From NCBI GenBank assembly GCA_965115825.1, contig OZ220464.1:186001-250000 (forward strand): a stretch of 64,000 bases of DNA, given 5' to 3'. Of the stretch, positions 43,727 through 51,607 are shown piece after piece; position 1 is the first letter of the stretch; each line of letters opens with the position of its first letter. A program made the translations under genes and the position numbers. The notes beneath the pieces were generated by a model, which made no database searches, was not told the origin of the DNA, and saw only the letters and a list, made by a program, of their open reading frames with translations. This DNA is from Bin87 sp965115825. GTDB lineage: Bacteria; Chloroflexota; Dehalococcoidia; Lucifugimonadales; UBA3495.

Positions 43727-43794
43727 CGGGCGCCTCCTGCGTGATACGTTTGACGGAGCGGAACAGAGCTGCAAGGGCAGGGTTGATGGATGGG

Positions 43795-45666
43795 TTAGTG
43801 ATGGCCTTCGGCTGCGTGATGCTCGGCGGCGGCCGGTTCGTTGGACCAGCCGATGACGCCGATGATGGTAATCAATCCGCCGATGAAGCTGACCGGGAAG
43901 CGTATGTAATCCCAGCCCACGTCAATCAGCAGGCCGCCGGCAATCCAGACGACGCCGAAGGAAGTAATCAACGGCCAGTAGGACGGGCTGGGCATGTGGA
44001 CGGTGGAGGGATCGACGTGGGGTTCAGCCGGCACGGTTTCGCCCTTGGCTGCGGCCTCACGCTTGGTAATCCAGTAATCATCCTGGCCCTTTACCACCGG
44101 AATCTCGGCGAAGTTGTACGCCGGCGGGGGCGAGGAGATGCTCCACTCCAGGGTGGGCGCGTCCCATGGGTCGTGGCCGGCGGGTTCGCCTTTTTTGATG
44201 CTGCGGAAGAAGTTGTGGATGAACACCAGCAGGCTGATTACGATGATGAAATAGCCAATGGTAGCCAGCAGGTTCATCGTTTCCCAGCCAAAGCCTTCGG
44301 CGTAAGTGTAGATGCGGCGGGGCATTCCGTTCAGGCCGGCGTAGTGCATCGGGAAGAAGGTGAGGTTCATGCCGATGAACATGAGCCAGAAATGCGCTTT
44401 GCCCAGGACTTCGTGGTACATCTTGCCGGTGATTTTCGGATACCAGTAGTAGATGCCGGCGAATATGCCGAAGATGGCGCCGCCGAAGAGCACGTAGTGA
44501 ATATGGGCGACGATGTAGTAGGTATCCTGCTGCTGGAAGTCCGAGGGCGAGACGGCGTGGGAAACGCCGGACAGTCCGCCGACAATGAACAGAGCGACGA
44601 AACCGATGGCCATAAGCATCGGCGTCCTCAGGTCAATCGAACCCTGCCACATGGTGCCAATCCAGTTGAAGATTTTGACGCCAGTGGGGACTGCAATCAG
44701 CATGGTGGTGATAGTGAACACCGAGTTGGCAATGGGGCCGAGGCCCACCGTGAACATATGGTGGCTCCAGACGGCCCAGCTCATGATGGCAATGACGACG
44801 CCGGAGAAGATCACCACCGGGTAGCCGAACAAGGGCTTGCGGCTGAAGGTGGGGATGATTTCGGAAACTACCCCCATGGCCGGCAGTATCAGGATGTACA
44901 CTTCGGGATGGCCGAAGAGCCAGAATAGATGCTGCCAGAGGATGGGGTCGCCGCCGGCGGCGGTGTTGAAGAAGTTGGCGCCGAACTGGCGGTCGGCAGT
45001 GAGCTCAATCAAGGCTACGGTGATGATGGGGAAAGCCAGAACCAGCAGGATGCTGGTAACCAGGGTCATCCATACGAACACCGGCATCCGCATCAGGGAC
45101 ATACCCGGCGCGCGCATATTGATGATGGTAACGATGAAGTTGAAGCCGGCAGCCAGGGAGGCTACGCCCAGGACTTGCAGGCTGAGAGCCCAGAAGTCAA
45201 GGCCTTGGCCGGCACTGTACGGAGCAGCCGTGAGGTTGGCGTAGGAGAACCAGCCGGCATCTGGCACCTGGCCGACGAGGAATCCCCCGTGCATGAGGAG
45301 GGCGCCGAAGAGGAATGTCCAGTAGGAAAAGGCGTTGAGACGAGGAAAGGCTACGTCGCGGGCGCCAATCATGAGGGGTATCAGGAAGTTGAAGAAGGTC
45401 GCGCCGAAGGGCATGATGGCCATGAAAATCATGGTCGTGCCGTGCATGGTGAACATGGCGTTGAACCAGTCGGGCGATACGAGGGAGGAGTCTGATGTAG
45501 CCAGCTGCAGCCGCATGATGCCGGCCTCGATGCCGCCGACCATGAAGAAGAAAAAGGCGGAAAAGCCGTACAGCGCGCCGATGCGCTTGTGGTCAACAGT
45601 AGTCAGCCAGCTCCACAGGCCGGTATATGTGGTGGGGCGGGGTATCACGCCGGTGATGGTTACCAT
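43795..45666 (-). CDS. coxA: Cytochrome c oxidase subunit I (heme-copper oxidase, A type)
   Basis: The 623-residue protein starts at ATG 45666 behind AGGA. It has WLFGHPEVYILILP with the CuB His and the cross-linked Tyr, SHHMF with the next two CuB His, and HIHYVLFGG with the heme a3 and heme a His. A His in MFTMHGTTMIF serves heme a. SHAVSPSDFQQQDTYY is the usual loop before the heme helix. The C-terminus adds two membrane helices and a tail rich in His (AEHHAAEGHH). It reduces oxygen and pumps protons in the membrane. Confidence 0.96.
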   Translation of the reverse strand: MVTITGVIPRPTTYTGLWSWLTTVDHKRIGALYGFSAFFFFMVGGIEAGIMRLQLATSDSSLVSPDWFNAMFTMHGTTMIFMAIMPFGATFFNFLIPLMIGARDVAFPRLNAFSYWTFLFGALLMHGGFLVGQVPDAGWFSYANLTAAPYSAGQGLDFWALSLQVLGVASLAAGFNFIVTIINMRAPGMSLMRMPVFVWMTLVTSILLVLAFPIITVALIELTADRQFGANFFNTAAGGDPILWQHLFWLFGHPEVYILILPAMGVVSEIIPTFSRKPLFGYPVVIFSGVVIAIMSWAVWSHHMFTVGLGPIANSVFTITTMLIAVPTGVKIFNWIGTMWQGSIDLRTPMLMAIGFVALFIVGGLSGVSHAVSPSDFQQQDTYYIVAHIHYVLFGGAIFGIFAGIYYWYPKITGKMYHEVLGKAHFWLMFIGMNLTFFPMHYAGLNGMPRRIYTYAEGFGWETMNLLATIGYFIIVISLLVFIHNFFRSIKKGEPAGHDPWDAPTLEWSISSPPPAYNFAEIPVVKGQDDYWITKREAAAKGETVPAEPHVDPSTVHMPSPSYWPLITSFGVVWIAGGLLIDVGWDYIRFPVSFIGGLITIIGVIGWSNEPAAAEHHAAEGHH

Positions 45667-45747
45667 TGCCTCTGTTCCTCCGCTATAGCGTGGTCATTAC
45701 GGCCGGAGCCGTGCGTTAGCGGCGTTTGTTCTTACGCGTTTATGGGG

Positions 45748-47163
45748 TTACTTCTGAGCCATCAGGTATTCCACCAGATCGCTCAACTGGTCTTCGGTGA
45801 GGTCGGCTCGATGGTCGAGACGGGTCTGGTAGATAGCGGCCAGTTCGGACATACGGTTGCCCGGTTTGATGTCGTCGGGGTTGCGCAGCCACTGGCGCAG
45901 GGTTTCGCGGTTCAGGTCAACTAGGCCGGAACCAATGGTGGTGCGCGCGCCGAGGTCGGTGAGGTTAGGGGCGGCGAAGGCGGTAGGAGGTTCTTCTCCG
46001 GCGCGCACATCGGCCAGGCGTTCCTCGGCCGGCTTGTTCAGCCATTCGGTATAGGCGATGTAGGTTTGCATCCGGGCATACTGAACCCCTTCGCCGACTC
46101 GATTCACGGCGTCAGCAGAGCCGACGGTGTGGCAGGTTACGCACTGGCCATCGCCGAGGAACACCAGCTGGCCGCTTTGGGCCGCTGCCGGATTATCGGC
46201 TTGCGACAAGTCCACAGGCTGCCCCCAGCCGTTGACCCAGGCCTGGTATTCGGCCTCGGGCAGCGCGTGGACGCGGAACTTCATTTGAGCGTGCGCAGTG
46301 CCGCAGAACTCGGCGCACTGGCCGTAATACATACCGGGTGTTTCGGCGAGGAACCACATTTGGTTGTTGCGGGTAGGCACCACGTCCTGCTTGCCCGCCA
46401 GTTTGGGAATCCAGAAGCTGTGGATAACGTCGTCGCTTTTGAGGGTCATGATGATGGGGCGGTCAACGGGAATGCGCATCTCGTTGGCAGTAGTTATGAG
46501 TTCGCACGCCGAGTCTCTGAATCCGCCTTCGGGTACGAGGTTGGGGTTGTCGCATTCTCCGGTATCGGGGAGGGCGTTTTCGTAGCGGAACTCCCACCAC
46601 CATTGGTGTCCGATGGCTTCTACGTGCAAGGGTTGTTTGCCTTCGGCGGCGGCGATGGCGATGGCTTCATCGGGTTCCAGCTTGAAGAGGACAAAAACGG
46701 ACCAAATGCCAAGGCCGAGGATGAGGATAGTAGGGACGATGGTCCAGGCTATCTCCAAGGGGGTGTGACCATGAGTTTGAGGCGGCAAGGGGTCGCCAGG
46801 CTTGCGACGGAACCGGATGGCGGCATAGAGGAGGGCGCCCTCGACCAGCACAAAAACGACGACCATGGTCCAGAGCAGGACGTTAAAGAGAAGCAGCTGA
46901 TCGCGAGCAACGGGCCCATCGGCGCCATCCAGAGACCAGGGGGTGGAGCTGAGAACGGACTGGGGAGCGTCGGAGTCGCAGGCTGAAGCGGCCAGCAGAA
47001 GGATTACGGCAAGGAGGGCCAATAGGAGCAATGCGCTCCGGCCTTTGCGGAGGGAAGAAGATTCGGAGGGGATGTTCACCGAGGCAGGGCCATTGGGCGC
47101 GAGGCCGGGGCCGAGTTGGGAAATGGTCGGTGAGTCTTTCTCAGAGGAGGGCAGCAGCCCCAT
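45748..47163 (-). CDS. coxB: Cytochrome c oxidase subunit II with cytochrome c domain (caa3 type)
   Basis: The 471-residue protein starts at ATG 47163 (MGLLPSSEKD) after GGGGG; the frame upstream includes the promoter. A lipoprotein-like signal (LLAASAC) is followed by two membrane helices and the cupredoxin domain with WWWEFRYE, DVIHSFWIP and the CuA site QCAEFCGTAHAQM. A C-terminal cytochrome c follows with CVTCH and a Met in GNRMSELAAIY. It accepts electrons and passes them via CuA to subunit I. First gene of the operon. Confidence 0.94.
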   Translation of the reverse strand: MGLLPSSEKDSPTISQLGPGLAPNGPASVNIPSESSSLRKGRSALLLLALLAVILLLAASACDSDAPQSVLSSTPWSLDGADGPVARDQLLLFNVLLWTMVVVFVLVEGALLYAAIRFRRKPGDPLPPQTHGHTPLEIAWTIVPTILILGLGIWSVFVLFKLEPDEAIAIAAAEGKQPLHVEAIGHQWWWEFRYENALPDTGECDNPNLVPEGGFRDSACELITTANEMRIPVDRPIIMTLKSDDVIHSFWIPKLAGKQDVVPTRNNQMWFLAETPGMYYGQCAEFCGTAHAQMKFRVHALPEAEYQAWVNGWGQPVDLSQADNPAAAQSGQLVFLGDGQCVTCHTVGSADAVNRVGEGVQYARMQTYIAYTEWLNKPAEERLADVRAGEEPPTAFAAPNLTDLGARTTIGSGLVDLNRETLRQWLRNPDDIKPGNRMSELAAIYQTRLDHRADLTEDQLSDLVEYLMAQK

Positions 47164-47183
47164 CGTGAACCCCCGGATACGGC

Positions 47184-47211
47184 GATATAGCAGTGGCCGC
47201 CGTATGTGCAA
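47184..47211 (-). promoter_or_regulatory. Promoter of the cytochrome oxidase operon
   Basis: On the minus strand TTGCAC (47211-47206), a 16-bp spacer and TGC-TATATC (47189-47184) precede the coxB start by about 20 bases. It predicts a very short leader. Confidence 0.6.
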
Positions 47212-47562
47212 AATTTCACTAACTGCGGATACCATAGCATACGGCATTTTGCCTGTCAATTTGTGGGACGATGGGTTGTGGGAGAGTGGGCTCGCTCCGT
47301 GGAGGCGATGGCGGTTTGCATTGTGTTGGGTTGGCTCCTTTGAGTTGGACGTTTGGTTTTCGTTTATGGGGTTTTCCCGGCCTGCCAGAAGTGAGGTTTG
47401 GCTTTTGGTTCGGTCGTTGTCAGCATGCGGCTGGATTGGGTACGCTTGCGCGCAGGCTCATACCGCGCCGGAGTCTCCGGCGCGGCAGAAACGGAGCTGG
47501 CCGTGAACGGCGGCCACGAGGACGCGGCGATGGGAGGGCATGTGATAGCAAAGAGTGATTTT

Positions 47563-47630
47563 TCAGCATCAGGATTGGCGGATTATCATGATTGAGGGTA
47601 CTTTGGCATACGGAGAAATCCTGATGCTGA
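47563..47630. repeat. 14-bp inverted repeat related to the dispersed CAGGATT repeat
   Basis: TCAGCATCAGGATT (47563-47576) and AATCCTGATGCTGA (47617-47630) are perfect inverted arms with a 40-base centre. The arm resembles the TCAGAATCAGGATT start of the 84-bp units. It lies downstream of the amidohydrolase. The rest of the gap 47212-47651 holds only chance frames. Confidence 0.6.
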
Positions 47631-47651
47631 CGATGCGCTCGGTTATTCCGG

Positions 47652-48491
47652 TTATTCAGCTGTAGGCGCCCAGTTGTAGATTTTGGCGAGGGCGCCGCCC
47701 ATTAGCGTGGCGCGGTCGGAGTCGGACAGGGTGTTAGTGAGCAGGAAGGCTTGTACGCCTTGCTCGTAGGTAAGGAGGTTGACTGCGCGGGTCCAGTCGG
47801 TGCCCCACAAGCAGCGGTCAAAGCCAAAGGCGTCGAAGATGCGAGACAGGGGCGCCCAGATGTCGGGGTAGGGAAAGCCGGCGTGGGAAAGGGTGCCGGC
47901 GCCGGAGATTTTGATGGCCACGTTGTCCAGTTGGGCCAGGGATAACGCGTTGTCCAGGTCGGCGAAAGGTTCGGGCGGCGCCGGCGGTTCAAAAGGCTGG
48001 GCCAGTCCCAAGTGGTCAACGACGATTTGGGTGTCGGGATTGCGGCGAGCCAGTTCACGCAGCAGGGGCAGTTTGCCGGCGGCCATGATGTTGATGGGGA
48101 CGCCGGCACGCGCGCCGGTGGCAAGAATCTCATTGACGCCGGCATGATCGGGTTCGTAGTCGGCGTAGGTCAACATAATGCGCGCGCCGACTACGCCAGG
48201 GGTGGCCGTCCACTGGGCCATATCCTCGGCGATGGACGCCGACGCCGGGTCGAAAGGACGGATGAGGCCGAACTTGGTAGGGTGTTTGGAGTACACTTCC
48301 AGGGCGTAGCTGGGGTCATAGCCGTACATGGCGAAGGGTGATACCAGCAGCGCGCCGTCCACTCCGACGGAGGCCATTGCGGCGACCATATCGTCGCCGG
48401 TAACTTCGTCAGGGCCGGTGAGGTGGCCTACCCAAGGGCGTTCGGGATGGTTGCGTTCATAGGCGTGAACCTGAGAGTCGATGACGGGCAT
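47652..48491 (-). CDS. Amidohydrolase-2 family TIM-barrel hydrolase
   Basis: The 279-residue protein has the N-terminal metal motif DSQVHAY (only one His of the usual HxH is kept), IVVDHLGLAQP with a metal His and WGTDW with the catalytic Asp. These are the PF04909 features; members are decarboxylases, lactonases or hydrolases acting on aromatic or sugar-acid compounds. The gene divergently faces the hydrolase at 48656. Start ATG 48491 follows a good AGGAGG-like site. Confidence 0.87.
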   Translation of the reverse strand: MPVIDSQVHAYERNHPERPWVGHLTGPDEVTGDDMVAAMASVGVDGALLVSPFAMYGYDPSYALEVYSKHPTKFGLIRPFDPASASIAEDMAQWTATPGVVGARIMLTYADYEPDHAGVNEILATGARAGVPINIMAAGKLPLLRELARRNPDTQIVVDHLGLAQPFEPPAPPEPFADLDNALSLAQLDNVAIKISGAGTLSHAGFPYPDIWAPLSRIFDAFGFDRCLWGTDWTRAVNLLTYEQGVQAFLLTNTLSDSDRATLMGGALAKIYNWAPTAE

Positions 48492-48572
48492 AGGGTGCCT
48501 CCTTGAGATTGGGTTTCAGCCTGCGCAGGAGGGAATGATGGCGGCGCGGCAGCGATGATAGCAGATGTCAGG

Positions 48573-48601
48573 TTGCGTTGGGGTAGGCCGCCGGCTATGA
48601 T
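48573..48601 (+). promoter_or_regulatory. Promoter of the alpha/beta hydrolase at 48656
   Basis: TTGCGT (48573-48578), a 17-bp spacer and TATGAT (48596-48601) lie 55 bases before the ATG in the divergent gap. Confidence 0.5.
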
Positions 48602-48655
48602 GTCAGGGCTGACCATTTACGATTTGCCTACTCTCCCACAAGGATTTTTGACGTT

Positions 48656-49453
48656 ATGACTACTGCAACGCAAGCGTGGACTTCCAGCATTACCGAGGTG
48701 GCCGGCGCCAATGTGGAGGTGGTCACAGGCGGCTCCGGCGCGCCGCTGATCATCCTGCACGACGAGCTGGGGCATCCCGGCTGGCTGCGCTATCACCAGG
48801 CGCTGGCGCAGAATCACACGCTGCACATCCCGTCGTTGCCGGGCATCGGCGGGTCGGACCAACTGGACTGGTCAATGAAGATGCACGACCTGGCAATCTG
48901 GTATCTGGGAGCGCTGGACAAGCTGGGACTGGAAGGCGCCGACCTGGTGGGCTTTTCTTTCGGCGGCTGGCTGGCGGCGGAGCTGGCTACGATGTGTCCG
49001 CAGCAGTTCCGTCGGCTGATTCTGGTGGGAGCCGGCGGCATCCGACCGCCGCAGGGCGACATCTACGACATCTTTGAGGTAACGCCGCCCATGTTCATCC
49101 GGGACTCGCTGCTGGACGCCGACGGCACGCCGGAGTATCGCGCGATTTGCCCCGCTGAGCCGACGGAGGATATCCTGGAACGGTGGGAGAACGGGATGGA
49201 AACAACCTGCCGGGTGGCGTGGCGTCCGTATATGCACGACCCGGGGCTGGCGCATCAGGTGTACCGGCTGGAACGGCTGCCGACGCTGCTGATTTGGGGC
49301 GCGCAAGACCGCATCGTGCCGGTGTCCGCCGGCGAGGAGTACCACCGACGCATACCGGGTAGCTGTCTGGAGATAATCGACCACTGCGGCCACCACCCGG
49401 AGCTGGAAGCAACGGAGCGGTTCGTGGCGGCAGTGGAGCGGTTTTTGGAGTAG
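48656..49453 (+). CDS. Alpha/beta hydrolase
   Basis: The 265-residue protein has the classic triad: Ser in GFSFGGW near residue 102, Asp in IWGAQDRIVP and His in CGHHPELEA. The N-terminal IILHDELG supplies the oxyanion hole. No signal peptide is seen. It resembles meta-cleavage or lactone hydrolases, so it could act with the divergent amidohydrolase in degradation of an organic acid. That pairing is inferred from position only. Confidence 0.9.
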   Translation: MTTATQAWTSSITEVAGANVEVVTGGSGAPLIILHDELGHPGWLRYHQALAQNHTLHIPSLPGIGGSDQLDWSMKMHDLAIWYLGALDKLGLEGADLVGFSFGGWLAAELATMCPQQFRRLILVGAGGIRPPQGDIYDIFEVTPPMFIRDSLLDADGTPEYRAICPAEPTEDILERWENGMETTCRVAWRPYMHDPGLAHQVYRLERLPTLLIWGAQDRIVPVSAGEEYHRRIPGSCLEIIDHCGHHPELEATERFVAAVERFLE

Positions 49454-49522
49454 GTAGGTTGGGGAGATGATAGGAAATAGTGGTAAGATGGGGTTGACGG
49501 CAGGAAAAAGGCAGGAAAATCT

Positions 49523-49744
49523 ATGAGCGATGGAATGAAGAACGCTCCTGACGAGGCGGAAAAACCTGGCGTGTCGGAGAGCGAGGCAGAAGAGGCATCT
49601 GAAGATCTCCAGCGATTGTACCAGCAGTTGGCGGAACTACGCGCGAAGGGGATTATATCCGGAGGCGAAGGGCCGCGCGATAGCCTGAAGCCTACGGCGC
49701 GAGCTCCGGGCGCGTTGGCCCGATTCCTTGCCGATGGACGATAG
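49523..49744 (+). CDS. Antitoxin of a PIN-domain toxin pair
   Basis: The 73-residue acidic protein has a helical EASEDLQRLYQQLAELRAKG segment and ends LKPTARAPGALARFLADGR. This last pattern is common at the C-terminus of small antitoxins next to PIN toxins, where it would wrap the toxin. The start ATG 49523 follows AGGAAAA. It ends six bases before the toxin gene, so both are one operon. Confidence 0.7.
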   Translation: MSDGMKNAPDEAEKPGVSESEAEEASEDLQRLYQQLAELRAKGIISGGEGPRDSLKPTARAPGALARFLADGR

Positions 49745-49750
49745 TGCCGG

Positions 49751-50158
49751 ATGATCGCTACTCCTCCGTATCCATTGATGGCGTATGTTGATGCGTCCGC
49801 CGCCGTAGCCGTCGCTCTCGAGGAACCGGGGTGGGAACTGACGGCGCGCCTGTTGGCGTCATTCCCTGTGCTGCTGTCAGCTAACCTGCTGGAAGCGGAA
49901 GTACGCTCCGTGTACGCTAGAGAGGGGTTGCAATACGACCCGAAGGTGGTTTCCAGCATAGGGTGGGTTCACCCTCACCGGTCGCTGGGATCCGAAATGG
50001 CGACAGCCTTGGACGTTGGTGGCTATCTGAAAGGAGCCGACCTATGGCATGTCGCCGCCGCCTTATACGTGGATGAATCTATAATTGGTAGAATGGCATT
50101 CATTACGTTGGATAACAGGCAACGCGCCGTGGCCGCCAAACTAGGGTTTGCGACGTGA
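49751..50158 (+). CDS. PIN-domain (VapC-type) ribonuclease toxin
   Basis: The 135-residue protein has the four acidic residues of a PIN site: Asp14 (YVDASA), Glu48 (NLLEAEVRS), Asp97 (KGADLWHVAAAL) and Asp121 (FITLDNRQ), which bind Mg or Mn. PIN toxins cleave tRNA or rRNA. The order antitoxin then toxin and the six-base spacing agree with a type II system. It appears intact. Confidence 0.85.
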   Translation: MIATPPYPLMAYVDASAAVAVALEEPGWELTARLLASFPVLLSANLLEAEVRSVYAREGLQYDPKVVSSIGWVHPHRSLGSEMATALDVGGYLKGADLWHVAAALYVDESIIGRMAFITLDNRQRAVAAKLGFAT

Positions 50159-50406
50159 ACTGCGAAGTCTCTACTCAGGTGAAAGCCTGAAACGGTTTGC
50201 TGGTAAAGGGAAGGCATATTACGGTTATGAAAATACGGCATTTGCTCTTGGAATCTTGTATAATATACTTGTAATGACTCGATGTTGGGTATGGCTTGGT
50301 TACCAGTTTAAAACCACGCGAACGGCACACAGCTCGCTTCGTGTGCCGTGACAACGAGTTAGCGGCAGGCACGATCTCATCGCCCCTATTTTGATAAGTG
50401 ATACTA
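50159..50406. other. AT-rich gap with a hairpin
   Basis: This 248-base stretch is AT-richer than its neighbours. It has a -10-like TATAAT near 50261, without a good -35. ACGGCACAC (50322-50330) pairs with GTGTGCCGT (50341-50349) as a 9-bp hairpin with no T-run. I see no gene. Confidence 0.5.
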
Positions 50407-51180
50407 ATGGCGACACGTGCTAATTGGACGCGCTCGCAGCTCCTGGTCGCGTTCGCGCTTTACTGCCGCATCCCTTTCGCTAGGATTAGCTCCCGTAACC
50501 CTGACATCATTCGGGCTGCGGCGGCTATCGGGCGGACGCCGTCTGCTCTGTCTATGAAGATGGGTAACATTGCCAGCCTTGACCCTGCGATTACGTCAAC
50601 AGGTCGCACCGGATTGCGGGCCGCCTCTGCCAACGACCGGGCGATGTGGAAGGAGATGACCAGCGATTGGGAACGCTTTGCCGTCGAGTGCGAGCAAGCC
50701 TTGATAGCGGCGGAAGTTATGCCGGAGTCGTTTGCTGAAGTTGAACAGGTTATACCCTATGATGATCTGCCTGTTGGCGAAGACCGGATCGTACCTGCCA
50801 CAACCCGGATTGGGCAGCGATTTTTCCGAGCGGCGGTTATGAGCGCATACGACGAACGGTGCTGCATCACCGGCTTGGCCATTCCACAGTTGCTCATTGC
50901 AAGCCATATCATCCCTTGGTCACATGACGCAACGAACCGGACGAATCCGCAGAATGGCTTACTGCTGTCGTCGTTGCACGACCGGGCGTTTGACGCGGGC
51001 CTGCTGACCATCAACGACAATATGACCGTTAGGTTGTCCGGAGAGAGCGTTGGAAGCGCTGGCGCGTTTTTCTCAGCAGCTATTTCGGCCTACGATGGAC
51101 AACCGATTAGATTGCCAGAGAAGTTTGCGCCGCATCGGGATTTTCTGGCCTATCATCGGGAATATGTCTTTCAAGGCTAG
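50407..51180 (+). CDS. HNH endonuclease
   Basis: The 257-residue protein (ATG 50407, or GTG 50398) has an N-terminal helical module common in this family (WTRSQLLVAFALYCRIPF, IGRTPSALSMKMGN) and a C-terminal HNH_2-type nuclease: CCITGLAIPQLLIASHIIPW, NPQNGLLLSSLHDRAFD. The His-Asn-His metal site is complete. The two-module proteins of this kind are widespread, stand alone or sit in defence islands, and are not assigned to a system. Here it follows a toxin-antitoxin pair. Confidence 0.88.
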   Translation: MATRANWTRSQLLVAFALYCRIPFARISSRNPDIIRAAAAIGRTPSALSMKMGNIASLDPAITSTGRTGLRAASANDRAMWKEMTSDWERFAVECEQALIAAEVMPESFAEVEQVIPYDDLPVGEDRIVPATTRIGQRFFRAAVMSAYDERCCITGLAIPQLLIASHIIPWSHDATNRTNPQNGLLLSSLHDRAFDAGLLTINDNMTVRLSGESVGSAGAFFSAAISAYDGQPIRLPEKFAPHRDFLAYHREYVFQG

Positions 51181-51186
51181 TGGCGC

Positions 51187-51543
51187 TTATCGCAGCGACC
51201 CCACCACCGGGATTAGGCGCTGGTTGTAGGGATCAACGGCTAGGAATACCCCTTCTAGCGTGTATGCCCCCAGCAGGGGCGATGTGCCTTCTTCGCCGAA
51301 TATCACCCAGGTGCTTGTTTCGCGTCCATCCACTTTAGCCCGCGCCTCGGCCATGTCCAGTTGGACCCGCTGGCCGCCGGCGTACTCGAAGGTTTCCCGC
51401 TTGGTTGGGGTGATGCCCAAGCCTTCCAGGATGGAGCGAGGGATTACCGTAGTTACCGCGCCGGTGTCCACCATCGCCTCGACGTCCTCAAAGTGTTCAC
51501 CATTGAGGTTGGCAATCTGGATGGTTACGTTGAAGATGCCCAT
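51187..51543 (-). CDS. Retropepsin-like aspartic protease (clan AA)
   Basis: The 118-residue protein has the active-site motif VDTGAVTTVIP with Asp26-Thr-Gly, as in one half of a retroviral-type aspartic protease that works as a dimer. A second typical segment, LLGAYTLEGVFLAVDP, follows near residue 90. Such small bacterial proteins are common and their substrates unknown. It converges with the HNH gene, six bases apart. Confidence 0.85.
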   Translation of the reverse strand: MGIFNVTIQIANLNGEHFEDVEAMVDTGAVTTVIPRSILEGLGITPTKRETFEYAGGQRVQLDMAEARAKVDGRETSTWVIFGEEGTSPLLGAYTLEGVFLAVDPYNQRLIPVVGSLR

Positions 51544-51607
51544 GCTTTTACCCTCACCCAGCCCTCTCCCACGATGGGAGAAGGCTGGCCTGCTGCTATG
51601 ACGCCGC

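Noticed and set aside
47264..47560. Plus-strand frames after the oxidase promoter
   Set aside because: Biased composition, no ribosome site and no recognisable pattern.
50175..50372. 65-codon minus-strand frame in the AT-rich gap
   Set aside because: No ribosome site and it runs through the hairpin.
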